Source of the DNA: UBA969 sp041694635
Lineage (GTDB): Bacteria; Planctomycetota; Planctomycetia; Gemmatales; Gemmataceae
NCBI GenBank assembly: GCA_041694635.1
Contig: JBDNHI010000019.1
Span: 1 to 64,000 of the forward strand
DNA length: 64,000 nt
Direction of reading: 5' to 3'
Positions 35,296 through 43,157 of the stretch are shown one piece after another. The notes under the pieces are model-generated. The model saw only the letters and a list, made by a program, of their open reading frames with translations, was not told the DNA's origin and did not search any database. The first letter of the stretch is position 1. Each line of letters opens with the position of its first letter. The position numbers and the translations under genes were made by a program.

Positions 35296-36606
35296 GTGAA
35301 CCAATTAAACAGACGAAACTTTCTAAAAACCGCTGGAATTAGCACTACTACTATTCCTTTTCTGGGTAATTTGGAAGCCTTTGCTGCACCCGGAAAAGCA
35401 ATAAATAAGCAACGAATGGTTATTTTCTTTTCGCCTAATGGCGTTGTTCCTGAAGCCTTCTGGCCTCAAGAAGAAGGCGAAAATTTCCAACTCAAAGAAA
35501 TTCTTGCCCCTCTTGAACCTTTTAAAAATCAAACCATCGTTTTAAACGGCGTTTGTGATAAGGTTCGGGGCGATGGTGATAATCATATGCGCGGTATCGG
35601 CTGTTTGCTCACCGGTATCGAGCTTTTCCCAGGTAATGTTCAAGGTGGTTCTCATACACCTGCTGGCTGGGCTAGTGGTTTATCCATCGATCAAGAAATT
35701 AAAAATTATCTTCAGAAAAATGAAGCAACTCGCACCCGTTTTGGTTCTCTCGAATTAGGCGTTCTTGTTCCTGATCGGGCCGACACTTGGACTCGTATGT
35801 CTTATAGCTCTTCCAATAAACCAATCTCCCCTATTAATGATCCTTATCAGTTGTTTGCTAAACTTTATGGTCAAGCCAAGGATAAGGAAATTCTTGGAAG
35901 TGTTCTCGACCCAGTGATCGCTGATTTAAAAAGGATTTCTTCTCAGCTTGGGAAGGAAGACCGCAAAATTATTGAAGAGCATACTGGCTTTGTTCGTGAT
36001 ATGGAAAAAGAGCTTCGCAACTTGAAGCTTTCTAATAATCACGCTATGCCTAAACTCGAGCCAGGTATTCGTGAAGATAACGAAAACCTTCCTAAAATTA
36101 GTAGGATGCAACTTGACCTCTTGCATAACAGTCTTCAAGCCGATTTTAATCGCATTTCTACTTTCCAATTTACCAACTCCGTAGGTATGGCTAAAATGAA
36201 ATGGCTCGGTATCGAGGAAGGCCATCATCAATTATCACACGAACCCGATACCAATAAAGTTGCTGTCGAAAAGTTGATCAAAATTAATAAATGGTTCTGC
36301 GAAGAGATCGCCTACTTTGCTAAAAAGCTTAAAAATACACCCGAGCCTAATGGCCAAGGAAATATGCTTGATAATACCCTTTTGGTTTGGACAAATGAAC
36401 TAGGTAAAGGAAATTCACATACCTTAGATAACATTCCTTTTGTGATGGTGGGTGGAAACCTTGGTTGGAAAAATGGCAAGTCTCATAAATTCACGCGGAC
36501 TTCTCATAACCGCTTGCTCATTGCGATGGCCCACGGGTTTGGCCATAATATTGCATCTTTTGGTAATGTTGAATATTGCAAGGATGGACCTTTGGTTCTT
36601 TCCTAG
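35296..36606 (+). CDS. DUF1552 Tat-exported protein
   Basis: A DUF1552 protein of 436 residues with a twin-arginine leader (NRRNFLKTAG). Hallmarks include VIFFSPNGVVPEAFWP, HMRGIGCLLTG and the C-terminal SHNRLLIAMAHGFGH. The frame opens at ATG 35233 without a ribosome binding site. GTG 35296 is preceded by GAGG at 35283-35286 and places the Tat motif at the usual distance from the start. It directly follows the DUF1592-type gene, as in most planctomycete genomes, and is followed by a terminator, so the two form one operon. Confidence 0.92.
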   Translation: MNQLNRRNFLKTAGISTTTIPFLGNLEAFAAPGKAINKQRMVIFFSPNGVVPEAFWPQEEGENFQLKEILAPLEPFKNQTIVLNGVCDKVRGDGDNHMRGIGCLLTGIELFPGNVQGGSHTPAGWASGLSIDQEIKNYLQKNEATRTRFGSLELGVLVPDRADTWTRMSYSSSNKPISPINDPYQLFAKLYGQAKDKEILGSVLDPVIADLKRISSQLGKEDRKIIEEHTGFVRDMEKELRNLKLSNNHAMPKLEPGIREDNENLPKISRMQLDLLHNSLQADFNRISTFQFTNSVGMAKMKWLGIEEGHHQLSHEPDTNKVAVEKLIKINKWFCEEIAYFAKKLKNTPEPNGQGNMLDNTLLVWTNELGKGNSHTLDNIPFVMVGGNLGWKNGKSHKFTRTSHNRLLIAMAHGFGHNIASFGNVEYCKDGPLVLS

Positions 36607-36632
36607 TAATCGCCTGCTTAAACACCCTTTGC

Positions 36633-36662
36633 AAGCACCTTCTTTAGAGGGTGCTTTTTGTT
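36633..36662 (+). terminator. Rho-independent terminator after the DUF1592/DUF1552 pair
   Basis: AAGCACC at 36633-36639 pairs with GGTGCTT at 36650-36656, and TTTTGTTTT follows. It lies 27 bp past the DUF1552 stop and separates this pair from the FGE-like gene. Confidence 0.8.
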
Positions 36663-36694
36663 TTGTAACTTTAATTTCTTTTTAGCAGTGTATT

Positions 36695-37465
36695 ATGAAA
36701 CTATTTTTTAATATTTCTTTAGCTGCAAGTTTTGCTTTCTCTCTTATTGGGTGGGTGGTTGCTGCAAGTCCAACGCTAAAAGTAATAGACCTAAGTAATG
36801 ATGTAAAACTTGAAATGATTTTGATTCCTAAGGGTAAGTTCTTTATGGGTTCTCCCGATACTGAGAAAGGTCGGGGCGCCAACGAACTAATCCATGAGGT
36901 AACAATTTCTAAATCTTTTTTTATGGGCAAGTTTGAAGTTACTCAAGAGCAATGGCAAGTTGTGCTTGGGGAAAACCCGAGCGAAATTAAAGGGATAAAA
37001 TTGCCCGTGACTAATGTTTCTTGGAATGACTCTCTGCGATTTATAAAAAAGTTAAATGAAATAACCAAGCGTTCGTTTCGATTGCCTACTGAAGCTGAAT
37101 GGGAATATGCTTGCAGGGGCAATACGAAAACGGCCTATTCCTTTGATGCTGAATTATTGCCTTCACAGGCAAATTTTTTCGGTTCAGACTTAGCAAAACC
37201 TGTTCCAGTTGGTTCCTATAAACCCAACGCCTTGGGCTTATACGATATGCACGGCAATGTATGGGAATGGTGTAACGATTGGTTTGCAGCTTATTCGAAA
37301 AATCCTGCTATTGATCCGCAGGGGCCTGTTAATGGCGAATATCGGGTATTGCGCGGTGGGTCTTTTGTTAATCGGGAATTATCTATCCGCTCAGCGGTGC
37401 GGTTTCTTGATACTGCATCATACAGTTTTGAGTTTCGTGGCTTCCGACTTGCATTAACGGAATAA
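36695..37465 (+). CDS. Formylglycine-generating-enzyme-like (SUMF1) protein
   Basis: An exported 256-residue protein with a signal peptide (about 1-23). The FGE-sulfatase fold shows FFMGSPDTEKG, FEVTQEQW, VTNVSWNDS, RLPTEAEWEYACRG, LGLYDMHGNVWEWCNDW and the C-terminal FRGFRLA. True formylglycine-generating enzymes use two active-site cysteines near the C-terminus. Those are not visible here, where the region reads VLRGGSFVNRELSIRSAVR, so enzymatic FGE activity is doubtful and a carbohydrate- or protein-binding role is possible. No sulfatase gene lies nearby. Confidence 0.88.
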   Translation: MKLFFNISLAASFAFSLIGWVVAASPTLKVIDLSNDVKLEMILIPKGKFFMGSPDTEKGRGANELIHEVTISKSFFMGKFEVTQEQWQVVLGENPSEIKGIKLPVTNVSWNDSLRFIKKLNEITKRSFRLPTEAEWEYACRGNTKTAYSFDAELLPSQANFFGSDLAKPVPVGSYKPNALGLYDMHGNVWEWCNDWFAAYSKNPAIDPQGPVNGEYRVLRGGSFVNRELSIRSAVRFLDTASYSFEFRGFRLALTE

Positions 37466-37583
37466 TTTTGATTTTGTTAAAATTGTATTTAGTAAGTAAA
37501 ACTCTGATTTAAAAGGTTAACTTTTAGAAGAAAACGGGACTTTAACTACCTTATGCAAAATCTCATTTAATTTTATAAAACTA

Positions 37584-37612
37584 TTGTAATATTTTTTAAT
37601 GGTGTGTATACT
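37584..37612 (+). promoter_or_regulatory. Promoter of the DNA methylase gene
   Basis: TTGTAA (37584-37589) and TATACT (37607-37612) are separated by exactly 17 bp, a good sigma-70-type promoter. It lies about 40 bp upstream of ATG 37654. The downstream part of the -10 box overlaps the control box at 37610-37623. Confidence 0.65.
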
Positions 37613-37623
37613 ATAGTTAGCAA
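37610..37623 (+). promoter_or_regulatory. Control box at the methylase promoter
   Basis: ACTATAGTTAGCAA matches the half-site ACTAAAGTTAGCAA in front of the controller gene with a single mismatch. Its core ACTATAGT is a perfect palindrome and resembles the ACT...AGT boxes bound by known C proteins. Because it overlaps the -10 box, bound controller should repress methylase transcription. Confidence 0.6.
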
Positions 37624-37653
37624 GCATTTTCGTGTTTGAAAAGTTATAAGATA

Positions 37654-38862
37654 ATGAACACTATGAAAAAAAAGAAATACAATGTATTAGATTTATTCGC
37701 GGGTTGTGGCGGATTAAGTAATGGATTTGAGTTGACTGGCAAATTTAATATTGTATCAGCAAATGAATTTTGTGATGCTGCATCTGACACTTATGAAAAA
37801 AATCATCCCGATACCAATATGATTCGGGGTGATGTTACAGATAATCAAATAAAAGAACAAATTTATAACACCTTTAAAAATATAGAATGTGATGTAATTA
37901 TTGGGGGCCCTCCATGCCAAGCATACAGTAATGCAGGTTTTAGGGATCCTGATGATCCAAGGGGAAGGCTGTTTAGAGATTATGTTGAAATAGTTGATCA
38001 TTTAAAACCGAAATTATTTGTAATGGAAAATGTTAAAGGATTGCTTACTATCAAACATGAAAAAAGCTACTTAACAAAAAATGAAAAAAAAGAATTAGAT
38101 TTATTGCGAATATTAGAAAAAGAAAAACAAGAATTATTATTGCTTAGAAAGCGTTTTAAAAATAACCCTGTTGTTTTTAAATTTGAAAAAAAAGATGAAG
38201 ACCGAATTAGTGTTTTAAGTAAAGAAATAGTTGAGCATAAAAAATGTCACCCAAGCTTGCACGAAAGTGTGATCGACCAAATAATCAAAAGTTATAATGA
38301 AATTGGATATAAAGTTCAATTTAAATTACTAAATGCTGCGAATTATGGTGTTCCTCAGCGACGCGAAAGACTTATTTTTATTGGTGTTAAAGAAGATTTA
38401 AATGTCAGGTATCCCGAACCGACCCATTCAAAATACGGCGATAGCTTATTTGGTCCTCAAAAATGGATTACTGTTCGACAATCTATCGATGATCTCAAGT
38501 GCCAAGAAGAAAATGTAGCGTGGAACCATATTTTAACTAAACATAGTATAAGTTTTGTTGAAAAACTTAAAAACACCCCTATAGGGGAAAGTGCGTTTGG
38601 GTTCTCTGATGCTTTTCATAGAAATGATCCTGATACTGCAAGCAGAACAGTTAAAGAAAATCACGGGGGGGTTTTAGTCCATTACGATTTCAATCGTGTA
38701 ATGACTCCCCGAGAACTTGCAAGGTTACAATCATTTTCGGATGATTTTATTTTTGAGGGTACAAAAAGTCAGATTTTAGTACAAATAGGTAATGCAGTTC
38801 CTCCATTGCTTGGTAAAGCAATTGGAGAAGTTGTATTTGAAATACTAAATGAAAAATATTAA
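37654..38862 (+). CDS. DNA (cytosine-5) methyltransferase of a type II system
   Basis: A 402-residue C5-cytosine methyltransferase. The motifs appear in family order: I (LDLFAGCGGLS), IV (GGPPCQAYSNAG, with the catalytic cysteine), VI (VMENVKG), VIII (QRRERLIFIG) and X (QIGNAVPP). The target-recognition region between VIII and X is short. A lysine- and glutamate-rich insert of about 75 residues separates motifs VI and VIII. Sequence specificity cannot be read. The frame opens at TTG 37636; ATG 37654 is a more typical start. Base composition is clearly more AT-rich than in flanking genes, suggesting transfer. The stop overlaps the convergent restriction gene by 4 bp. Confidence 0.93.
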   Translation: MNTMKKKKYNVLDLFAGCGGLSNGFELTGKFNIVSANEFCDAASDTYEKNHPDTNMIRGDVTDNQIKEQIYNTFKNIECDVIIGGPPCQAYSNAGFRDPDDPRGRLFRDYVEIVDHLKPKLFVMENVKGLLTIKHEKSYLTKNEKKELDLLRILEKEKQELLLLRKRFKNNPVVFKFEKKDEDRISVLSKEIVEHKKCHPSLHESVIDQIIKSYNEIGYKVQFKLLNAANYGVPQRRERLIFIGVKEDLNVRYPEPTHSKYGDSLFGPQKWITVRQSIDDLKCQEENVAWNHILTKHSISFVEKLKNTPIGESAFGFSDAFHRNDPDTASRTVKENHGGVLVHYDFNRVMTPRELARLQSFSDDFIFEGTKSQILVQIGNAVPPLLGKAIGEVVFEILNEKY

Positions 38863-39560
38863 GGTTTCTTTGCTTTATTCAATTTAGTTTCAAGTTCGAA
38901 AATAAATTTATATATCGCTGTTGGGTCTGGTATTGAGTCTATACTGCATTTTGCTAGTTCGGTATTATTTGGTAACTGGAGGCGTCCAGACAACGGATTG
39001 AATTTTTTTGTCCAATTTCTTCTATCAGTTTTTAAACAGTTTTCTTGAGTAATGAAAGATTCAAGATAGCAACTGCTTGTGGCAATAAATTTAAGTTCGC
39101 TTTTAGTTTCATTAATCTGGTATTTTGATTTCATTATCAAATATAATTTTGGTTTTTCATTTAAAATATAGCGTTCTCTTAGTATATTTCCTGCAACGAT
39201 CCCATTGTTTTTACTTGTATTTTTCTCCACTTTTAAATTAACCATCAACTCTATTTTTGAATGGTTTGAGTAACTAAAATCTTCAATGGATTTGTTAGTT
39301 GCGGTTACATTTCTAGTGAAGAATTCAGGTAGTTGTCTTACTAAAAATTCTTCTATCATAAAGCCGTAGGCTGTTGAAGTGTTAAGCGCTGAACCTTCAA
39401 GTCCTATTAATACATCATTCAAACTTAACAAAACTTTTTTACTATGTTTTACCCAAATTTCATTTATAGATAACTCCACTAATTTTTGAAAAGTCTTTGC
39501 AATACTTTGGTACTCTGGCAAAGTAATAGGGTCACATAATTTATTAATTTCATTAATCAA
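38859..39560 (-). CDS. Putative type II restriction endonuclease
   Basis: I recognise no nuclease family in this 233-residue protein; the assignment rests on context. It is wedged between a C5 methylase (convergent, 4-bp overlap) and a controller-type HTH gene that precedes it by 26 bp on the same strand, the standard C-R order. An acidic helix (FMIEEFLVRQL near 67-77) followed by a hydrophobic strand and basic residues (KIELMVNLKVEK near 102-113) could be a divergent PD-(D/E)xK core, but I cannot place the catalytic residues with confidence. It shares the AT-rich composition of the methylase. Confidence 0.7.
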   Translation of the reverse strand: MINEINKLCDPITLPEYQSIAKTFQKLVELSINEIWVKHSKKVLLSLNDVLIGLEGSALNTSTAYGFMIEEFLVRQLPEFFTRNVTATNKSIEDFSYSNHSKIELMVNLKVEKNTSKNNGIVAGNILRERYILNEKPKLYLIMKSKYQINETKSELKFIATSSCYLESFITQENCLKTDRRNWTKKFNPLSGRLQLPNNTELAKCSIDSIPDPTAIYKFIFELETKLNKAKKP

Positions 39561-39586
39561 TTCTACATTTAAGTTATCTGAATTTA

Positions 39587-39799
39587 TTAGAATTCTTTAG
39601 TTATTTTAGAAATACTAATACCGAGTGCTTTTGCAATCTTTTCAATATTCGCTAAGGTTATGTTTTTTTCAGCCCTTTCAATCATACCAATATAAGTGCG
39701 ATGAACACCCGCACGCGAGGCAAGTTCTTCTTGTGAAAAACCTAGCTTTTGTCTTATGGTTCTTACTCTTTCACCAAACTTTTCTAAAGTTGATTTCAT
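39587..39799 (-). CDS. XRE-type controller protein of the restriction-modification system
   Basis: A small helix-turn-helix protein of 70 residues (RVRTIRQKLGFSQEELASRAGVH, then TYIGMIERAEKNITL), the length and layout of restriction-modification controller (C) proteins. It should form dimers on the inverted repeat located 19-51 bp upstream of its ATG and regulate itself, the endonuclease gene 26 bp downstream and the methylase, which has a matching box at its promoter. Confidence 0.88.
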   Translation of the reverse strand: MKSTLEKFGERVRTIRQKLGFSQEELASRAGVHRTYIGMIERAEKNITLANIEKIAKALGISISKITKEF

Positions 39800-39817
39800 A
39801 TAGATTAGTTTATTCTT

Positions 39818-39850
39818 TTGCTAACTTTAGTGCTACATACTAAAGTTAGC
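39818..39850 (-). promoter_or_regulatory. Controller operator (paired C-box)
   Basis: GCTAACTTTAGT (39820-39831) and ACTAAAGTTAGC (39839-39850) form a perfect 12-bp inverted repeat with a 7-bp spacer. It lies just upstream of the controller start. The half-site extended to 39818 equals the methylase control box with one mismatch in 14 bp. Two adjacent boxes before the C gene and one before the methylase gene fit the textbook activation/repression circuit. Confidence 0.7.
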
Positions 39851-39982
39851 ATATTTTAAACCATTACATTATTTTGGGTTCTTTTTTGTTTAGCCTGTAG
39901 GTTTTGATGAATACTTTTTATACTATTGGCTGGGGTAGTCTTTGTTTCGCTACTAAAATAAATTGTACTAGTTTTTTAAAAG

Positions 39983-40069
39983 CGGAGAGGGGGGGATTTG
40001 AACCCCCGATAGCCTTTCAGCTATATCGGTTTTCGAGACCGACGCATTCAGCCGCTCTGCCACCTCTCC
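39983..40069 (-). tRNA. tRNA-Ser(CGA)
   Basis: An 87-nt tRNA reading UCG codons. The acceptor stem GGAGAGG (5' end at 40069) pairs with CCTCTCC. The anticodon stem TCGGT/ACCGA encloses the loop CTCGAAA with anticodon CGA. A long variable arm (class II, typical of serine) follows, and the T loop is GTTCAAATC. No CCA is encoded; the discriminator is G. It stands between the restriction-modification cassette and the DUF1080 gene. Confidence 0.96.
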
Positions 40070-40091
40070 GGATATTTCACCTTCTCAACCC

Positions 40092-40114
40092 AAAAAACAC
40101 TATGAATGTAGTGT
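40092..40114 (-). terminator. Terminator after the DUF1080 gene
   Basis: On the minus strand ACACTA, a 6-nt loop and TAGTGT (40114-40097) run into six Ts. A second perfect 8-bp hairpin, CTAGGCTA/TAGCCTAG at 40122-40145, lies just before it in the same 3' region. Confidence 0.65.
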
Positions 40115-40121
40115 GTTTTAA

Positions 40122-40145
40122 CTAGGCTACTTTAACATAGCCTAG
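40122..40145. repeat. Perfect hairpin downstream of the DUF1080 gene
   Basis: CTAGGCTA (40122-40129) pairs with TAGCCTAG (40138-40145) around an 8-nt loop. A T-rich stretch follows on the plus strand. No plus-strand gene precedes it, so a transcript-stabilising role in the DUF1080 3' end is more likely than termination. Confidence 0.45.
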
Positions 40146-40205
40146 CATTTTTATTTTACGAAAAGATTACTAAAAAGGGTACCGATCCGAGGATATAAAG
40201 TGGTT

Positions 40206-40760
40206 TTAAGGTAATTCTTTGATGCGAATCCTGCGGTATTCCATTTGACCACGGTCAGCTTCAAGGCCGATTGGGCCCGTCATAGGAAGTTCGTTTGGAA
40301 ACTTTAATTCTTCGCCATTGCAGGTGCAGGTAGCAACTTTTCCTTTTACAATCACTTCAATTTCATTCCAGTCTTGAGCTTTGTATTTTTTCAAATCTTT
40401 GTAAGGGCCTGCAACAAGATAATCTCTGCATTGGAGTTGGGGCTTGCGAATAAAGATGCCGCTGTCCGCGTTTACTTCAGCACGAAACTCTAGCTTCAAA
40501 TGGAAGTTGGTTGGGAATTCCTGCACGGTCCACATTTGAGCGGTGCCCTTACCAGGGTTGACGATGATTTTTCCATCTTTAGCGGAGTAACGGCCATCGC
40601 TTGCATTGGCTTTGCCATCGAAGGCTGGGCCATTACTGTAGCGCCATCCGGTTAGATCTTTGCCATTGAGCAATAGCTTGAATCCTGGTTCGAGTTTGAA
40701 GTTGCCATCGGTCTGAAATAAAGCAAGGCTAAGGGTTAATGCAATCAAAGTAGTGTTCAT
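40206..40760 (-). CDS. DUF1080 (3-keto-disaccharide hydrolase-like) protein
   Basis: An exported 184-residue protein with a short signal peptide and one DUF1080 jelly-roll domain: FKLLLNGKDLTGWR at the start, FHLKLEFRAEVNADSGIFIR in the middle and GPIGLEADRGQMEYRRIRIKEL at the end. The family is linked to 3-keto-glycoside hydrolysis and to carbohydrate binding; this single-domain form is common in planctomycetes. AGGAA precedes the ATG. The gene is monocistronic and followed by a hairpin terminator. Confidence 0.9.
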   Translation of the reverse strand: MNTTLIALTLSLALFQTDGNFKLEPGFKLLLNGKDLTGWRYSNGPAFDGKANASDGRYSAKDGKIIVNPGKGTAQMWTVQEFPTNFHLKLEFRAEVNADSGIFIRKPQLQCRDYLVAGPYKDLKKYKAQDWNEIEVIVKGKVATCTCNGEELKFPNELPMTGPIGLEADRGQMEYRRIRIKELP

Positions 40761-40917
40761 AAAAAGTATTTCCTATTCTTAGGTTCAGGGTCAAATTTCA
40801 AGATAGCATTATGAATCTTGCTTGTCTATTAAAAGCTTTGAGAGAAGGATGCTGGTGATTCAATTAAGAGAAATCATTACAACCCGCTGGGTAATTTGTT
40901 TTGCAATAGCTTGAGAA

Positions 40918-43134
40918 TCAGGCTTTGAATATGCGGATGAACCAGTCGATCCCCAAAAACAAGCACAATAACAAAATCAAAGTGAAGTTGTTCCACATAT
41001 CGAACATCATTAAACGATCAACTCGGTGAACTGCGTTTTCGGTAGATTTAGGCCAAGATTCAGGAACGGCGGGATCGATAACCACGCCACCCGTGGCATT
41101 CGCAATGCGCACGAGATTCATTCGATCAGAACCATTGGAATCTGATGGTTCAACTACTTGAATGGTGGTGGTGGCATTCGCTAGGACTTTATTGTTAGCA
41201 GAAATAGTAGCGGAGATAGTATGAACGCCAGGTTGGTTAGGGGAGAATTCGGCCCGGAACAATTTAGGGTTCGCAGGGTCTGAGTTGAAAACCAAGGGAA
41301 GTGGTTTGCCATCCTTTGCAGTAACTAGCGCCTGAACAGAAGTTAAAGGAAGCAAGCGTAGAGATTGAACCTCGGCATGAAGAACGACTGGCCTGCCTGC
41401 TTCTACCCGAGTGAGGTTAGGGGAAAGCCAGAGATTGACCGAGTCGGAAGTAGAGCGAGTAGGAGTGATGGCCCGAAAGGCTTGTTGCCAAAAAATGCTG
41501 TAAGGAGTTGGTCCCTGATTAGTGGTAGCGAGGGTATGCCATTTCCAGAGAGTATCGGTGGCGATAAAAAGAACGCGGCCTCGGCCAACAGTATGTTCAG
41601 CGATAATGATGCGATTGCCATACGGATTTCTTTCCTTGGCAGCTTCGAGAAGAATGGTAGCACCTGGTCGCTTGCGAAGAACGGGATAAATCTGATCGAG
41701 GGGGGAGAGAACCTCGGCGTTTTCAGACCGGAGCTGTGCAAAAAAAGGCGAGTCTGCGCTATCTGGACGCATTCGAACTTCGATTGGCCCCTCAATGGGC
41801 TTCCCAGAATCTGAAATTAATTCAACCGGTAATAAAGTATGAAGTTCTGGGATTTCCATGAAGTTAGCTAGGTTCGGCCCAGCGACAATCACAAGAGAGC
41901 GGCCATCTTCGGAAATAAGTCTGGCGAGATCCGAGGCAAGATTTTTAGGCCATTTGGAAACCTGAACATCGCCTAAAAAAACAATGTCGAATCCTTCTAA
42001 ATCTGAACGGCCTTGCGGAAATCCAATTAAGTTTACACGCCTATCGGGAGATCCAAATTGCACAAAGGCACCCGCTCCTCGATTAAGAAGTGCAGAAAAA
42101 CGAAAGCTTGGATCATCTTCGAATAAGCGATGTAGGTACTTGTAATCCCAGCGCCAGCGATCTTCCAAAATAAGGACTTCAAACTTGTTGTCAAGCACCT
42201 GGACCAAAAGAGGATAGGGCTTGGAAGAAGGAGGATTATCGGAGTTAAGTTGAAAGAGATAATTTTTAAGTCCAACAGAGTTAGGCTTGGCAGAAAATTC
42301 AACGGTTTGTTCGACACGCCCTCCCTTAAATATGATTGGTTGCTCAAGGATTGTTTTTTCATCCTCACTCACTTTTAAGAGTAAGGTTCGATCCTTGATT
42401 TCGGGACTTTTAGAACTCAGGACTACACGAAAAACTGTATCCGAGCCTATTAAAACACGCGCTGCTGCTTGAACCTCAGAAATACGAACTTCATTCGATG
42501 GAGTTTCCTGTTGCCCCCCGTCAGGGAGGAGTTCATCTAGGAATAGGACATCGATGGGTGTGCCTAATTTTTTTGCAACTTCCACTGGGTCGATTGTCCC
42601 GTGATCATTGCCTTTACTTAGAAGCAATATGCGCTGGGGTGGGTTTCTCGTGGCTTGCAAAAAGGAAGCTGCGGTTTCAATCGATTCCGCAAATTGCGCC
42701 CCTGTTTTGGTTTCCTTGAGTTCACTCAAATCTACTTCTTGAATTGGTCTAGCAGATTCAGCCATGCTAAACCAGTTAAGATTAAATCGATTTTTGAGGT
42801 AGGGAATTAATTTACTTTTTTGAAGTAGTGTGGTGAGATTACTTAGGTCTTTTGGGTTACTAATTTCTGGATTCATGGAGGTTGAAGTGTCGAGGAGTAC
42901 CAACAATTCAGGAAGTTGGTTGGAAGAACTTTTGTAGGGAATAACAGGTTGCAATAGTATGAGCAGGAAAGTGAGTAAGATGGCAAAGCGAAGGCAGAAA
43001 AGAATGATGATAAGATTTGGGGCGATTTTTTTCCGTGATAACATTACCGTGCCATTGATCACTGCAAATAGCAAACCCAGTGCTAATAAAATAGTCAGCC
43101 AGATGGGTAAGAGATTATTATACTGAATTGCCAT
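40918..43134 (-). CDS. VWA membrane protein (last gene of MoxR operon)
   Basis: A 738-residue membrane protein. Two N-terminal transmembrane helices (about 10-28 and 40-65) are followed by a von Willebrand A domain with an intact MIDAS start (LLDTSTSM near 86-93). A class I glutamine-amidotransferase-like region (about 330-560) includes GFDIVFLGDVQVSKWP and a GRGRVLFIATDTLWKW segment. A beta domain and a C-terminal transmembrane helix (about 715-735) complete it. Such proteins are the terminal members of planctomycete MoxR/DUF58/BatA operons. The gene is transcribed 23 bp after the BatA-type gene. Confidence 0.85.
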   Translation of the reverse strand: MAIQYNNLLPIWLTILLALGLLFAVINGTVMLSRKKIAPNLIIILFCLRFAILLTFLLILLQPVIPYKSSSNQLPELLVLLDTSTSMNPEISNPKDLSNLTTLLQKSKLIPYLKNRFNLNWFSMAESARPIQEVDLSELKETKTGAQFAESIETAASFLQATRNPPQRILLLSKGNDHGTIDPVEVAKKLGTPIDVLFLDELLPDGGQQETPSNEVRISEVQAAARVLIGSDTVFRVVLSSKSPEIKDRTLLLKVSEDEKTILEQPIIFKGGRVEQTVEFSAKPNSVGLKNYLFQLNSDNPPSSKPYPLLVQVLDNKFEVLILEDRWRWDYKYLHRLFEDDPSFRFSALLNRGAGAFVQFGSPDRRVNLIGFPQGRSDLEGFDIVFLGDVQVSKWPKNLASDLARLISEDGRSLVIVAGPNLANFMEIPELHTLLPVELISDSGKPIEGPIEVRMRPDSADSPFFAQLRSENAEVLSPLDQIYPVLRKRPGATILLEAAKERNPYGNRIIIAEHTVGRGRVLFIATDTLWKWHTLATTNQGPTPYSIFWQQAFRAITPTRSTSDSVNLWLSPNLTRVEAGRPVVLHAEVQSLRLLPLTSVQALVTAKDGKPLPLVFNSDPANPKLFRAEFSPNQPGVHTISATISANNKVLANATTTIQVVEPSDSNGSDRMNLVRIANATGGVVIDPAVPESWPKSTENAVHRVDRLMMFDMWNNFTLILLLCLFLGIDWFIRIFKA

Positions 43135-43157
43135 ATACGCATACTTTCTGAAACAAA

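Noticed and set aside
37600..40069. Integration of the restriction-modification cassette into the tRNA-Ser gene
   Set aside because: No duplicated 3' end of the tRNA was found on the far side of the cassette and no integrase is present.
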